From Bradyrhizobium amphicarpaeae (lineage in GTDB: Bacteria > Pseudomonadota > Alphaproteobacteria > Rhizobiales > Xanthobacteraceae), in NCBI RefSeq assembly GCF_002266435.3, contig NZ_CP029426.2, positions 6,540,001-6,604,000 on the forward strand: DNA of 64,000 bases, given 5' to 3'. Below the pieces are notes generated by a model. It searched no databases. It had not been told where the DNA came from and saw nothing but the letters and a program-made list of their open reading frames with translations. Below are positions 43,334 through 53,017 of this stretch, in pieces (positions within the stretch are counted from its first letter, which is position 1; each line of letters begins with the position of its first letter). The position numbers and the translations under genes are program-made.

Positions 43334-44214
43334 GTCCGCGCCTCCCTGCCGAACAGGCGGCCGCGCAGCCAACCGGTGCTGATGTCGATGATGAAGACCG
43401 TGACGATGATGGTGAGCAGGATCGCGCTGACATCCGAATAGTAGAATTTCCGGATCGCGACGACCAGCTCCTGGCCGATGCCGCCGGCACCGACGAAGCC
43501 CATCACGGAAGCTTCGCGGACGTTGATCTCGAAGCGCAGCAGCGCGTAGCTGGCATAGCCCGCGGTCACCTGCGGCACGATCGCGAAGCGCATGCAGGAC
43601 AGCCAGCTCGCGCCGGTCGAGCGGACACCTTCGACCGGCTTCATGTCGGCGTTCTCGACGATTTCCGAGAACAGCTTGCCGAGCGCGCCGGTGGAGTGGA
43701 TCGCGATTGCGAGCACGCCCGCCATCGGTCCGAGCCCGAAGGCGATCACGAAGATCAGCGCGAAGACGATGCCCGGAACGGTGCGGGCGAATTCGAGCAG
43801 GCGCCGGACGACGAAGCGCAGCCAGGGCGCGGGCGAGGTATTCTCAGCGGCGAAAAAGTTCAGGCAAAATGCCAGGATCGCGCCGATCAGCGTGCCGACA
43901 TAGGAAATCAGCAGCGTCTCGCCCAGCATCGTCAGCCATTTGCGCCAGCCCCATAGCCATTCGCCGGCATCGGTCCAGACGCGCTGGCCGCTATCCAGCG
44001 TGAAGATGCGGTCGAAATAGCTGAGGAAATTGCCGAAATGGGTGAAGAGCGTGCGCAGGTTCACTTCCGCGCCGACCGCGGCGAGAGCCAGCGCGGCGGC
44101 GAAGACCGCCATCCCCAGCAGCAGGCGGAGCCGCCTGCGCCCGACCGCCTGGCGATAGGCGGCATTGAGCACGGCGAGCTGCTGCTCGGGAAGGATCGAA
44201 ACCGCTGTTGTCAT
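43330..44214 (-). CDS. phnE: Phosphonate ABC transporter permease, first PhnE
   Basis: Protein of 294 aa with an N-terminal helix (RLLLGMAVFAAALALAAVGAE) and five more membrane segments. GTLIGAILAFCLNFFAAENTSP, LLEFARTVPGIVFALIFVIAFGLGPMAGVLAIAIHSTGALGKLFSE and INVREASVMGFVGAGGIGQEL are typical PhnE motifs. The long periplasmic loop (about 48-90) is larger than in the second copy. Follows phnD by about 73 bp. Confidence 0.93.
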   Translation of the reverse strand: MTTAVSILPEQQLAVLNAAYRQAVGRRRLRLLLGMAVFAAALALAAVGAEVNLRTLFTHFGNFLSYFDRIFTLDSGQRVWTDAGEWLWGWRKWLTMLGETLLISYVGTLIGAILAFCLNFFAAENTSPAPWLRFVVRRLLEFARTVPGIVFALIFVIAFGLGPMAGVLAIAIHSTGALGKLFSEIVENADMKPVEGVRSTGASWLSCMRFAIVPQVTAGYASYALLRFEINVREASVMGFVGAGGIGQELVVAIRKFYYSDVSAILLTIIVTVFIIDISTGWLRGRLFGREART

Positions 44215-44287
44215 CGGCCTGAGATGGGTTCCGTCAAAGAAAGAGCCGGGTCCATCGACCCGGCTCCAGGTGCCTCGTCCCCGAAAC

Positions 44288-45223
44288 TCAGGACGCCTTC
44301 TTCTTACGCAACGCGTCGACGAACTTGATCAGCTCGATCGTGCCATCCCAGTCCTTGGTGGTGGCGGGATGAAAGCCCTTCTTCTGGCCGTCGGAGAGGC
44401 GGTCGAACGCGGCCTTGTCCTTGGCCGGGGCGTCGAAGAACGCCTTGGCGATCGCAGCCTTGGCCTCTTCCGGCAGGTCGGCATTGTAGGCATAGGGGCC
44501 GTTGATGATCGGCGCCGACTTGTGGATGATGCGGAAGTCGTCCTTCTTCATCGCCGAGCCGTCGGTATTCTTCAGCATGCCCTTGGTCAGCATCTGCGCC
44601 AGCGTGGAATCGTCCTCGCTGGTCCACTGGTTGGCGGCAACGTCGACCGTTCCCTGCGACAGCGCCAGCATCGCGTTCTCGTGGCTGCCGGTGAAGACGA
44701 CCTTGCCGAAATAGCCCTCGGCATCGTGGATGCCCATCTTGTCGAGCTCGAAGCGCGGCACGTTGTTGCCGGAGGTCGAATTCGGGTCAACCAGGCCGAG
44801 GTTCTTGCCCTTGAGGTCGTCGACCTTCTTGTAGGCGCTGCTCGCCTTAACGAAGAACACCGAGTAATAGCCGGTCGAGCCGTCGGCGTTGATGTCGTTG
44901 GCGAAGGCGTCGGTCTTGACGCCGGTCAGGCGGGCGCGTGCGAACGAGGCCGAGCCGTAGCTGGCGATATGGATGTTGCCGGCACGCTGGCCCTCGATGA
45001 CCGCGGCGTAGTCGTTGGCGATGCGCAGCGTGACCTTCACGCCCAGTTCCTTGGAGAGATAGCTCACGAACGGCGCCCAGCGCTCGGTGACGCCGGAGGC
45101 GTTCTCGGCCGGCACGACGGCGAACGTCAGCTCGGGATATTTCGTCTTCCAATCTTCGGCGAAAGCGGACGACGTGAACGCGAGCGCGGCAGCGCCGGCA
45201 AGAATTAATCTGCGAGTGATCAT
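44288..45223 (-). CDS. phnD: Phosphonate-binding periplasmic protein
   Basis: Protein of 311 aa with signal peptide 1-22 (LILAGAAALAFTSSAFA-E). Family motifs: LTFAVVPAENASGVTERWAPFVSYLSKELGVKV, ASYGSASFARARL, LVDPNSTSGNNVPRFELDKMG and FTGSHENAMLALSQGTVDVAANQWTSE, which lines the ligand pocket. Binds alkyl- or aminoalkylphosphonates in the periplasm and delivers them to PhnE. The start is supported by GAAGAGGG upstream. Confidence 0.95.
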   Translation of the reverse strand: MITRRLILAGAAALAFTSSAFAEDWKTKYPELTFAVVPAENASGVTERWAPFVSYLSKELGVKVTLRIANDYAAVIEGQRAGNIHIASYGSASFARARLTGVKTDAFANDINADGSTGYYSVFFVKASSAYKKVDDLKGKNLGLVDPNSTSGNNVPRFELDKMGIHDAEGYFGKVVFTGSHENAMLALSQGTVDVAANQWTSEDDSTLAQMLTKGMLKNTDGSAMKKDDFRIIHKSAPIINGPYAYNADLPEEAKAAIAKAFFDAPAKDKAAFDRLSDGQKKGFHPATTKDWDGTIELIKFVDALRKKKAS

Positions 45224-45284
45224 GATACCCTCTTCATCGGTTGGGGTCGGTTGACGCAAAACTGCAACTCAACAGGTGGCGGAC

Positions 45285-46094
45285 TCAGGCGGCGGCCGCC
45301 GTTCCAAGCGCGGGAATGCCCTCGGGCGCCGGCACCGGCGCACCGCCCATGATTTCGGCGGCTTCGAGGTCGTAGAGCTCGCGCGCGACATGATCGGTCA
45401 ACTCGGCCGGCGCGCCGTCGAACACCACGCGGCCCTGCGCCATGCCGATCAGGCGGTCGCAATAGCTGCGGGCGAGATCGAGCGAATGCAGGTTGCAAAG
45501 CACGGTGATGCCGAAATGCTTGTTGATGCGCAGCAGCGCATCCATCACGATCTTGGTGTTGCGCGGATCGAGCGATGCGATCGGCTCGTCCGCGAGGATG
45601 ATGTCGGGCTGCTGTACCAGCGCACGCGCGATCGCGACGCGCTGCTGCTGGCCACCGGAGAGCTGATCGGCGCGCTGGGCCGCGAGCGATGCGATATCGA
45701 ACTGTTCGAGCGCCGACATCGCCAGCGCCTTGTCCTGCTCGGGCCAGGCCTGCGACAGCGAGCGCCAGGCCGGCATCGTCGCAAGGCGCCCCATCAGGAC
45801 GTTGGTGAGGACATCGAGCCGGCCGACCAGGTTGAACTGCTGGAAGATCATGGCCGAGCGCGCCCGCCACTGCCGCAACTGCTTGCCGCGCAGCGCGGTG
45901 ACGTCGACGCCGTCGAACAGGATGCGGCCCTGCGTCGGCGTCGCGAGACGATTGATGGTTCGCAGCAGCGTCGACTTGCCGGCGCCGGACCGTCCGATCA
46001 CACCGACGAAGCCGCCGGGGGAAACTTGAAACGAGGCGTCGTCCACCGCGGCTTTTGCGCCGAAGCGACACGTCAGACCTTCCACCACCAGCAT
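45285..46094 (-). CDS. phnC: Phosphonate ABC transporter ATP-binding protein
   Basis: Protein of 269 aa: Walker [10 protein letters not shown] (34-42), Q-loop [22 protein letters not shown] (typical of PhnC), signature LSGGQQQR, Walker [14 protein letters not shown]. It energises phosphonate uptake. First gene of phnCDEE, 44 bp from a minus-strand Pho-box-like site, and divergent from the transferase-phnM2-DUF1045 operon. Confidence 0.95.
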   Translation of the reverse strand: MLVVEGLTCRFGAKAAVDDASFQVSPGGFVGVIGRSGAGKSTLLRTINRLATPTQGRILFDGVDVTALRGKQLRQWRARSAMIFQQFNLVGRLDVLTNVLMGRLATMPAWRSLSQAWPEQDKALAMSALEQFDIASLAAQRADQLSGGQQQRVAIARALVQQPDIILADEPIASLDPRNTKIVMDALLRINKHFGITVLCNLHSLDLARSYCDRLIGMAQGRVVFDGAPAELTDHVARELYDLEAAEIMGGAPVPAPEGIPALGTAAAA

Positions 46095-46137
46095 GCAGGA
46101 CTCCAGATTAGCTGGGGTTCACCGCTAACGCCCACGC

Positions 46138-46155
46138 TTGACACTTGTGTGACAC
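46138..46155 (-). promoter_or_regulatory. Pho-box-like site upstream of phnC
   Basis: On the minus strand GTGTCAC-ACAA-GTGTCAA: two TGTCA cores with the 11-bp period of a PhoB box. The distance to phnC (44 bp) is right for a promoter site. Less good at the outer bases than the box at 46193-46210. Confidence 0.5.
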
Positions 46156-46192
46156 CGGCGTTGCAGTGCGGCGATCCTACACACCTCATCCC

Positions 46193-46210
46193 CTGTCATC
46201 GTCATGTCAT
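46193..46210 (+). promoter_or_regulatory. Pho box upstream of the transferase-phnM2 operon
   Basis: CTGTCAT-CGTC-ATGTCAT: first half is a perfect match to the rhizobial Pho box and the second differs by one base. It precedes the ATG at 46268 by 57 bp. Together with 46138-46155 it gives each of the two divergent transcripts its own PhoB-type site. Confidence 0.65.
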
Positions 46211-46267
46211 GACATCGTCATCAAGCCGCTCGAAGAGGAACGCCCGCCCTCGCGCCTCGGATGCAAC

Positions 46268-46927
46268 ATGGCCGCCAAAATTCTCTCGATCCAGCCGACC
46301 ATCGACCCCTCCGCCAAGCTGCACGAGACCAGGCTCGGCGCCTATACCGAGGTCGGCGCCCGCACCATTCTGCAAGATGTCGCGATGGGCGATTACTCCT
46401 ATGTCGTGAACGATTCCCAGATCACCTACACCACCATCGGCAAGTTCTGCTCGATCGCGGCGATGACGCGCATCAATCCCGGCAATCATCCGATGCACCG
46501 CGCCACCCAGGCGCATTTCACCTATCGCTCCAGCGCCTATTTCGAAGGCGAGAGCGACGACGCCGCGTTCTTCGACTGGCGGCGCCAGCATCACATCCAT
46601 ATCGGCCACGACGTCTGGATCGGGCACGGTGCGATCGTGCTGCCGGGCCGCAACATCGGCACCGGCGCAGTGATCGCGGCTGGCGCCATCGTCACCAAGG
46701 ACGTGCCCGCCTACACCATCGTCGCCGGCAATCCGGCTCGCATCGTACGGCGGCGGTTCTCGGAAGAGATCGCCGGGCGGCTCGCGAAGCTCGCCTGGTG
46801 GGATTGGGATCACGACAAATTGCGCGAAGCGCTGCCCGATTTCCGTAAGCTCGGGATTGAAGATTTTCTTGCGACATACGAAGCACGGACAAATCCCTCA
46901 ACCAGCAAACGAAGCGCGGTCGCGTGA
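46268..46927 (+). CDS. Left-handed beta-helix (hexapeptide) transferase of phosphonate operons
   Basis: Protein of 219 aa, hexapeptide-repeat acyltransferase: [66 protein letters not shown] and [50 protein letters not shown]. Same type as the phosphonate-locus acetyltransferases and chloramphenicol acetyltransferase XAT. It likely acetylates an aminoalkylphosphonate, a job done by PhnO in E. coli. Its stop overlaps the GTG start of phnM2 (GTGA). The function is inferred from family and context. Confidence 0.87.
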   Translation: MAAKILSIQPTIDPSAKLHETRLGAYTEVGARTILQDVAMGDYSYVVNDSQITYTTIGKFCSIAAMTRINPGNHPMHRATQAHFTYRSSAYFEGESDDAAFFDWRRQHHIHIGHDVWIGHGAIVLPGRNIGTGAVIAAGAIVTKDVPAYTIVAGNPARIVRRRFSEEIAGRLAKLAWWDWDHDKLREALPDFRKLGIEDFLATYEARTNPSTSKRSAVA

Positions 46928-48117
46928 CAGACATTTTCCTGGAAGGCGGTCGGGCCCTGATCGGCGCCGAACTCGCCGAAACCTCGCTCCTCGTCTCCGG
47001 AACGGACATTGCAGAGATTGGTGGCTCTCGTGGCCGGTCGCGCCTCGCGATCGATGCCCGCGACCTGCTGGTGCTGCCCGGCATCGTCGATCTGCACGGC
47101 GATGCCTTCGAACGGCAGATGATGCCGCGCGCCGGCGTCGACTTCCCGATCGACGTCGCGCTCGCCGACAGCGACCGCCAGGCGATCAGCAACGGCATCA
47201 CCACGGTATTTCACGCCACGACCTGTTCGTGGGAGCCGGGCCTGCGCAGCAGCGACAATGCGCGCGGCCTGATGGAAGCGATCGAGCGGCAGCGTCCGCA
47301 ATTCGCCGCCGACACCCGCTTTCATCTGCGGCACGAGACCTACAATCTCGAGGCAGAAGACGAGATCAGCCTGTGGCTCTCGGAGGGCCGCGTCGACCTG
47401 TTCGCCTTCAACGATCATATGGACGGCACCGTCGCCGACATGGCCAAGCCGCGCAAGCGCAACCGCATGGTGGAGCGCACCGGGCTGTCAGCCGAGGCAT
47501 TCGACCGGCTGGTCGAACGCGTGGTTGCGCGCGCCGACGAGGTGCCGGCTTCGGTTGCGCGGCTGGCCGCCGCGGCCCGCGCGGCCGAGGTGCGGATGCT
47601 CTCGCACGACGATGCGACGCCGGCGATGCGCCAGGAGTTTCGCGAGCTCGACGCCGACATCGCGGAGTTTCCGATCAACGAGGAGACGGCGCGGGCGGCA
47701 GCACACCACGGCGATGCGATCGTCTACGGCGCGCCGAACGTCGTGCGCGGCGGCAGCCACACCGGCTGGACCAAGGCCTCCGACATGATCGCCAAGGGGC
47801 TCTGCTCGGTGCTGGCGTCGGACTATTATTATCCGGCCCAGCTGCTTGCGGCGTTCCGGCTTGCCGCCGATGGCGTGCTGCCACTGACGGAAGCCTGGAA
47901 TCTGGTCTCTGCCGGGCCTGCGCGCGCGACCGGCCTCGCCGATCGCGGCGTGCTCGCGGAAGGCCGCCGCGCCGACATTCTGCTGGTCGACGACAGCGCG
48001 CCGCTGCGGCCACGGCTGATCGCGGTGATATCAGGCGGCAAGCTCGTCCATCTCACCGATGCGACGCGACTGCTCGGTGCTGTGGCAGCGCCGCGCGAGG
48101 CTGTCATCGCGGCCTAA
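46924..48117 (+). CDS. phnM: PhnM paralogue, ribose 1-methylphosphonate 5-triphosphate diphosphatase family (copy 2)
   Basis: Protein of 397 aa starting at a GTG that overlaps the transferase stop. Amidohydrolase family with the PhnM-type [45 protein letters not shown] and [11 protein letters not shown]. It differs from copy 1 in having HGD in place of HTDH at the first metal site and a shorter middle region. Many rhizobial phn loci have this second form beside DUF1045. Either it duplicates the diphosphatase step or it takes a different triphosphate substrate. Confidence 0.88.
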   Translation: MTDIFLEGGRALIGAELAETSLLVSGTDIAEIGGSRGRSRLAIDARDLLVLPGIVDLHGDAFERQMMPRAGVDFPIDVALADSDRQAISNGITTVFHATTCSWEPGLRSSDNARGLMEAIERQRPQFAADTRFHLRHETYNLEAEDEISLWLSEGRVDLFAFNDHMDGTVADMAKPRKRNRMVERTGLSAEAFDRLVERVVARADEVPASVARLAAAARAAEVRMLSHDDATPAMRQEFRELDADIAEFPINEETARAAAHHGDAIVYGAPNVVRGGSHTGWTKASDMIAKGLCSVLASDYYYPAQLLAAFRLAADGVLPLTEAWNLVSAGPARATGLADRGVLAEGRRADILLVDDSAPLRPRLIAVISGGKLVHLTDATRLLGAVAAPREAVIAA

Positions 48118-48135
48118 ATTGGTTATGCTGAGGCG

Positions 48136-48834
48136 ATGACAGGTTTCCCCCGCTACGCGATCTATTTTGCTGCCGGCCGCGACAACCCGCTCTCCCGCTT
48201 CGGCGCCGAGCTGCTCGGCTATGATGCTTCCACCGGCAACGAATTGCCGTTCCCGCATGATGCGCTACACGTCGCGCCGGACTGGCGCGACATCAGCGCC
48301 GATCCCCGCAAATACGGCTTTCATGCCACGCTGAAGGCGCCGATGGCTCTCGCACCAAGCAGGACCGAAGCGGAGCTGATAGCCGCCTGCGCGGCCTTCG
48401 CCGGCAAGGCGCGACCGCTTCCGCTGATCCGGCCGGTCGTCGATTCCATCAGCGGCTTCATCGCCGTCATTCCGGCCGAGCCGGTCGAGACGCTGCAACA
48501 GCTCGCTGCGGATTGCGTCCGCGATTTCGATTCGTTTCGCGCCGCACTGTCGGCGGAAGATCGTGTGCGACGCAGGCCCGAGAAGCTGAGCGAGCGGCAG
48601 CGCGACTATCTCGACCGCTGGGGCTACCCCTACGTGATGGAAGAATTCCGCTTCCACATGACGCTGACGGGGCGGCTGGATGCGGAGCGGCGCGGGCCGA
48701 TCCTGGAGATGCTGCGCGGGAAGTTTGCCGCGCTGAAGCTCGCTACGCTCGAAATCAATCGGATCGCGCTGTTCAAGCAGGATGATGCGAAGGCGCGGTT
48801 TCGCATTATCGGCGAGTGGGTCTTGGCGGGATAG
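48136..48834 (+). CDS. DUF1045 putative 2H-phosphoesterase of phosphonate loci
   Basis: Protein of 232 aa. Two HxTL motifs typical of 2H phosphoesterases are visible: HATLKAP (about 63-69) and HMTLTGR (about 172-178), with RYAIYFAAGRDNPLSRFGAELLGYDASTG at the N-terminus. The family (putative phosphonate metabolism protein) is tied to phn operons. As phnP, the enzyme that opens the cyclic ribose 1,2-phosphate, is absent from the window, this protein is a natural candidate for that step. Function not shown by sequence alone. Confidence 0.88.
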   Translation: MTGFPRYAIYFAAGRDNPLSRFGAELLGYDASTGNELPFPHDALHVAPDWRDISADPRKYGFHATLKAPMALAPSRTEAELIAACAAFAGKARPLPLIRPVVDSISGFIAVIPAEPVETLQQLAADCVRDFDSFRAALSAEDRVRRRPEKLSERQRDYLDRWGYPYVMEEFRFHMTLTGRLDAERRGPILEMLRGKFAALKLATLEINRIALFKQDDAKARFRIIGEWVLAG

Positions 48835-48846
48835 CCTCAACAAACT

Positions 48847-48935
48847 CCGTCATTGCGAGCGCAGCGAAGCAATCCAGAAATGGATCGGCAGACACAGCCT
48901 GGATTGCTTCGTCGCTTCGCTCCTCGCAATGACGG
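48847..48935. repeat. Palindromic repeat (CCGTCATTGCGAGCGCAGCG type), copy 2
   Basis: Near-perfect palindrome: CCGTCATTGCGAGCGCAGCG and GCAATCCAG on the left; CTGGATTGC and CGTCGCTTCGCTCCTCGCAATGACGG on the right. Same family as 22351-22470. It fills the convergent gap between the DUF1045 gene and the DHDPS-family gene. Confidence 0.88.
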
Positions 48936-48944
48936 TGGAGAGAG

Positions 48945-49883
48945 CTACTTTCCCCACCGCAGCGCCAGCGCGTCGCGCTCTTTCGCCAGCTCCAGCAGGC
49001 CCGCGCGCGTTGCCGGATGCAGCGGCTGGAGCGGATGCCTCACCGCGTCCGACTTGATCACGCCGCCGGCCTGCATCATCGCCTTGCACGCGATCAGGCC
49101 GCATTGACGGTTCTCGTAGTTGATCAGCGGCAGCCAGCGCTCGTAGGCGGCCTTCGCTTTCTCGCGGTCACCGGCGAAATAGGGATCGACGATCTGGCGG
49201 ATGCCGTCGGGATAGCCGCCGCCGGTCATCGCGCCGGTAGCGCCGGCATCGAGATCGGCCAGCAGCGTGATCGCCTCCTCGCCGTCCCAGGGGCCCTCGA
49301 TGTCCTTGCCGCCTGCCTCAATCAGCCTGCGGAGCTTTGAGGCCGCGCCCGGCACCTCGATCTTGAAATAACGGATGTTGGCGAAGTCGCGTGCCAGCCG
49401 CGCCAGCAGCTCGACCGACAGCGGCGTGCCCGCGACCGGCGCATCCTGGATCATGATCGGAATGGTGATGGCGCCGGAGAGCACCTTGAAGAACTCGACG
49501 ATGCCCTTCTCAGGAACCCGGAAGGTCGCGCCGTGATAGGGCGGCATCACCATCACCATGGCGGCGCCCGCGGCTTCGGCCTGCTTACTGCGCGCGGCGC
49601 AGACGGCCGAACTGAAATGCGTGGTGGTGACGATCACGGGAACCCGGCCCGCGACATGCTCCAGCACCGCGTGCATCACGGTTTCCCGCTCGGCATCAGT
49701 GAGCACGAACTGTTCGGAGAAATTGGCGAGAATGCAGAGGCCGTTCGATCCGGCGTCGATCATGAAATCGATGCAGCGGCGCTGGCCTTCGAGGTCGAGC
49801 TCGCCGCGCTCGTCGAAGATGGTGGGCGCGACCGGAAACACGCCGCGATAGGGGCGCTGGGCCTTGTGTGGGGTGACCGGCAT
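48945..49883 (-). CDS. Dihydrodipicolinate synthase/N-acetylneuraminate lyase family protein
   Basis: Protein of 312 aa, TIM-barrel aldolase of the DapA/NanA superfamily: GVFPVAPTIFDERGELDLEGQRRCIDFMIDAGSNGLCIL at the N-terminus and the Schiff-base lysine in RYFKIEVPG (about 170). The pattern GEEAITLLADLDAGATGAMTGGGYPD resembles keto-deoxy-sugar-acid or 2-keto-3-deoxy dehydratases/aldolases rather than lysine-pathway DapA. Start at 49883 (MPVTPHKA) is favoured by GGAGAG upstream. Stands alone. Confidence 0.88.
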   Translation of the reverse strand: MPVTPHKAQRPYRGVFPVAPTIFDERGELDLEGQRRCIDFMIDAGSNGLCILANFSEQFVLTDAERETVMHAVLEHVAGRVPVIVTTTHFSSAVCAARSKQAEAAGAAMVMVMPPYHGATFRVPEKGIVEFFKVLSGAITIPIMIQDAPVAGTPLSVELLARLARDFANIRYFKIEVPGAASKLRRLIEAGGKDIEGPWDGEEAITLLADLDAGATGAMTGGGYPDGIRQIVDPYFAGDREKAKAAYERWLPLINYENRQCGLIACKAMMQAGGVIKSDAVRHPLQPLHPATRAGLLELAKERDALALRWGK

Positions 49884-50014
49884 CGAACTCTCCATCCCTG
49901 ATACGGCTTGCGTCTGGCGCCGCGCTCACGGAGCGAGGCGGCACAGATGTAGCCGCCGCGCGGACCGGCGGCAATGCCGAACGCACGACGTCAGGATGGA
50001 GGAATGAAGTGAAA

Positions 50015-52096
50015 CTACGCGGTCTTCACCGCGCCCAGGAAGCCCTCGACTGCGACGCGGAGACGATCGGCGTCGGCCGACATCTTCTTGACGGATTCCG
50101 ACAACACCGTGCCGGCGTTGCCGGTCTCCTGATTGAGCCTGGCGACGCTGCCGATGGTGTCGGTGACTTCGCGGGTGCCCTGCGCGGCTTGCTGGAAATT
50201 GCGCGAGATCTCGGTGGTGGCCGCGCGCTGCTGCTCGACGGCGGCCGCAATCGCCGTCATCTTCTCGTCGATGCCACTGATCGAACCGCCGATCGTGCGG
50301 ATGGCTGCAACCGCCTGGCCGGTCGCGCCCTGGATCTCCTCGACCTGGCGCGAGATTTCCTCCGTGGCGGTCGCCGTCTGCGCCGCAAGGCTCTTGACCT
50401 CGCCGGCGACCACGGCAAAGCCGCGACCGGCTTCGCCAGCGCGCGCGGCCTCGATGGTGGCGTTCAATGCGAGAAGATTGGTTTGACCGGCGATGGCATG
50501 AATCATCTTCACGACTTCGCTGATGCGGCCTGCGGTCTGGTCGAGGATCTCCACCGTCGCGTTGGTCTTTTCGGCCTGCGACACCGCCTCGCGCGCTTCG
50601 CGGGCGCTGGACTGCACCTGCGCGGAGATCTCGCCGACGGAAGCGGAGAGCTCTTCGGTCGCCGCCGCGATGGTCTCGAGATTGTTGGTGGCCTGTTCGG
50701 CTGCGGACGAGACCGCAGAGGTCTGGCTGCTCGATTGCGAGACCAGCGAGCGCACGCCGGTTGCGGTGGCATCGAGTTCCCGCGTCGAGGCCACGACACT
50801 CTGGATGACCGCCTGCACGGTGTCGTCAAAACGGCGGCAGGCTTCGTCGACGGTACCGGAGCGTGCCAACTGCGCGGCCTGCTGCGATTCGCGCTCCCGC
50901 CCCAGGCGCTCGGCGGTCGCCGCGCTCTCGCGCAGGCTTTCGAGCGCCGCGGCCATCGTGCCGAACTCGTCGGGATGCCGGGATTGCGGCACCGGGGTCG
51001 CATAGTCGCGCGCACTGATGCGGGCGATGGCGTCGAGAATGGCGCGAACCGGGCGCATCAGGCGGGTGCGCACCACGAACACGCCGGCCAGCGTCACAGC
51101 CAGCGCGAGCAGGAACGCGAACGATTGCACGATGAGGTTGGTGAGGGCCTTATGCTGGACGGCTTCGGCACGCGCAATCGACTGGTCGAGCGCCTTGTTG
51201 GCGACCGCGACAATGGACGCGAAGGGCGACTGGCACAGCGCGTTCCATTCCGCGGGGGGCATCGCCGGCTTGCCGCTGCCGTCGAAATTCCTCGTGAGTT
51301 CGTTGATCTGCTTGAGGACGCCGTCGGTCTTGGCCTTCGCGTCCGTCGCTGCCGTCACCAGTTCCGCCGGCGCGTCGGGCGCAGCCAGCAACTCGGCCAT
51401 GCCGGCCCAGCCGGAGGTGATGGTGCCATCCCATTGCGCCACCGACCGCTTCTGGGCGTCGTCGAGCGGCTTGCTGCCGTTGACGTTCGAGCGGAGCGAC
51501 GAGCAATGAATGCCGTAGCGATCGCGCACCTGCCAGGCGAAGCGGCGGACCTGAATCATGCGTGCGATATAGGGATCGTTCATCCAGGCACGGTTCGACA
51601 CCGCGGTGGAGGCGAGGTTCGCGGTGTCGATGACCTTGGTGACGGCATCGTACCAGGAATTGGTCCGCTCGATCTTGCGCTCGGCGCGCGGACGCTTGGC
51701 CTCGTCGTAGAACAGCTGGAATTGCGGCGCAGCCTCGCCCCAGCGCTGCTTCAGCGTGCTGGCGAGCTCGTCGCGGCGGGCGAATTCGACGGTCGGGAGC
51801 GCTCCGGCGATGGAATCGTAGCCGGCCTGCTCGGCCTTCTCGGCGGCGCCGAGCTTGGCGCGTGGATCGTCCTCGCCGAGCAGCGCGCTCTGGGCGTCGC
51901 CGCGGTTGTTGCGCAGCGCGAGCACGCCGTGGAAGATCGCCTTGTCGGCGGCGGCAAGCCGCTCGGTCTCGAGGCTCTCTCCGTAGCGGCCGAAAGCCCC
52001 GGCCATCTGGAACGCCGTCGAGGCCAGCGCGCCGATGGCCAGCAGAGCCATCAGGGTCAGCAGAAGCGAGCTTACCGATTTCTTAAACATCGCCAT
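50015..52096 (-). CDS. Methyl-accepting chemotaxis protein
   Basis: Protein of 693 aa. Two membrane helices (about 8-30 and 318-340) flank a periplasmic helical sensor domain (about 31-317) with cysteines near 198 and 286 (HCSSLRS, ALCQSP). A HAMP domain follows (about 341-395), then a long cytoplasmic coiled-coil with the signalling tip [25 protein letters not shown] (about 542-566). There is no C-terminal CheR/CheB tethering pentapeptide. Ligand unknown. No che genes adjoin it, so it feeds a system encoded elsewhere. Confidence 0.93.
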   Translation of the reverse strand: MAMFKKSVSSLLLTLMALLAIGALASTAFQMAGAFGRYGESLETERLAAADKAIFHGVLALRNNRGDAQSALLGEDDPRAKLGAAEKAEQAGYDSIAGALPTVEFARRDELASTLKQRWGEAAPQFQLFYDEAKRPRAERKIERTNSWYDAVTKVIDTANLASTAVSNRAWMNDPYIARMIQVRRFAWQVRDRYGIHCSSLRSNVNGSKPLDDAQKRSVAQWDGTITSGWAGMAELLAAPDAPAELVTAATDAKAKTDGVLKQINELTRNFDGSGKPAMPPAEWNALCQSPFASIVAVANKALDQSIARAEAVQHKALTNLIVQSFAFLLALAVTLAGVFVVRTRLMRPVRAILDAIARISARDYATPVPQSRHPDEFGTMAAALESLRESAATAERLGRERESQQAAQLARSGTVDEACRRFDDTVQAVIQSVVASTRELDATATGVRSLVSQSSSQTSAVSSAAEQATNNLETIAAATEELSASVGEISAQVQSSAREAREAVSQAEKTNATVEILDQTAGRISEVVKMIHAIAGQTNLLALNATIEAARAGEAGRGFAVVAGEVKSLAAQTATATEEISRQVEEIQGATGQAVAAIRTIGGSISGIDEKMTAIAAAVEQQRAATTEISRNFQQAAQGTREVTDTIGSVARLNQETGNAGTVLSESVKKMSADADRLRVAVEGFLGAVKTA

Positions 52097-52234
52097 TCTT
52101 GAACATTGCCGCGGGTCGGGAGCCTACTCTTCACGAGCGGCTACCTTGCATCGCGACATGCCAAGGTTTGGTTAAGACTCTAATCAAATACCTGCGTTTG
52201 GTGCGCGCCGCGCCTTCTGGCGCGCTGCGTCCCC

Positions 52235-53005
52235 TCACGCGACCTTGGTGAAATCGGGCGGACGGCGCTCGGCAAAGGCTGTAAACGCCTCACGCGCCTC
52301 GGCGGTGCGCAGGCGCTGCGCGAACTGCTCGCCCTCGGCCTGCATCTGGGCCAGCAGCGCCTCGCCGTTGCGCATCAGCTTCTTGGTTGCCGTGAGCGCC
52401 CCCGCCGGCTGGCGGGCAAGACGCTGCGCCAGCGCAAGCGCCTCGGCATCGAGCTTTTCGAGCGGCACCACGCGGTTGGCGAGCCCCCATTCCAGCGCGG
52501 CCTTCGCCGGCACTGTCTCACCCAGCGCGAACATCTCGTAGGCGCGGGCATGGCCGATGCGCGCCGGCATCAGCAGGCTCGATGCGGCCTCCGGCACCAG
52601 CGCCAGGCTGACGAAGGGCGTCGACAATTGCGCATTGTCGGCGAGCACGACGAGGTCGCAATGCAGCAGCATGGTGGTGCCGACGCCGACGGCGCGGCCC
52701 TGCACGGCGGCGACCAGCGGCCGGGTGCAGCGCGCCAGCGACTGGATGAAGCGCACGACATTGCGGCTGCCCTCGGACTTGCCGGCTGCGACCGCGGCGA
52801 ATTCGCCGACGTCGTTGCCGGCGGTGAACATGTCACCCTCGCCGCGGATCAGGATCACGCGGGCCGACGGGTCGAACTCGACGGATTCGATGCTGTCGGC
52901 GAGCTTGCCGTACATCGCGTCGGTCAGCGCGTTCTTCTTGTCGGGGCGCGCGAGTGTGAGGGTGAGGATTCCGCCATTGTTCTCGATCCGGACGTGCTCG
53001 GTCAT
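52235..53005 (-). CDS. Enoyl-CoA hydratase/isomerase family protein
   Basis: Protein of 256 aa of the crotonase fold: LTLARPDKKNALTDAMYG, TAGNDVGEF (oxyanion-hole loop), AVQGRAVGVGTTMLLHCDLVVLAD and STPFVSLALVPEAASS, in which the second catalytic Glu is present while the first is replaced (GVGTTM). This pattern fits enoyl-CoA isomerase or PaaG-type members better than classic hydratases. Preceded by AAGGAGAG. The MarR gene upstream on the same strand (12-nt gap) probably controls it. Confidence 0.9.
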   Translation of the reverse strand: MTEHVRIENNGGILTLTLARPDKKNALTDAMYGKLADSIESVEFDPSARVILIRGEGDMFTAGNDVGEFAAVAAGKSEGSRNVVRFIQSLARCTRPLVAAVQGRAVGVGTTMLLHCDLVVLADNAQLSTPFVSLALVPEAASSLLMPARIGHARAYEMFALGETVPAKAALEWGLANRVVPLEKLDAEALALAQRLARQPAGALTATKKLMRNGEALLAQMQAEGEQFAQRLRTAEAREAFTAFAERRPPDFTKVA

Positions 53006-53017
53006 CGGTCTCTCCTT

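Noticed and set aside
50009..52102. 697-codon open frame antisense to the MCP gene
   Set aside because: Long antisense frames arise from GC-rich codon bias. The translation is Arg/Gly/His-rich and repetitive with no domain, while the opposite strand encodes an unmistakable MCP.
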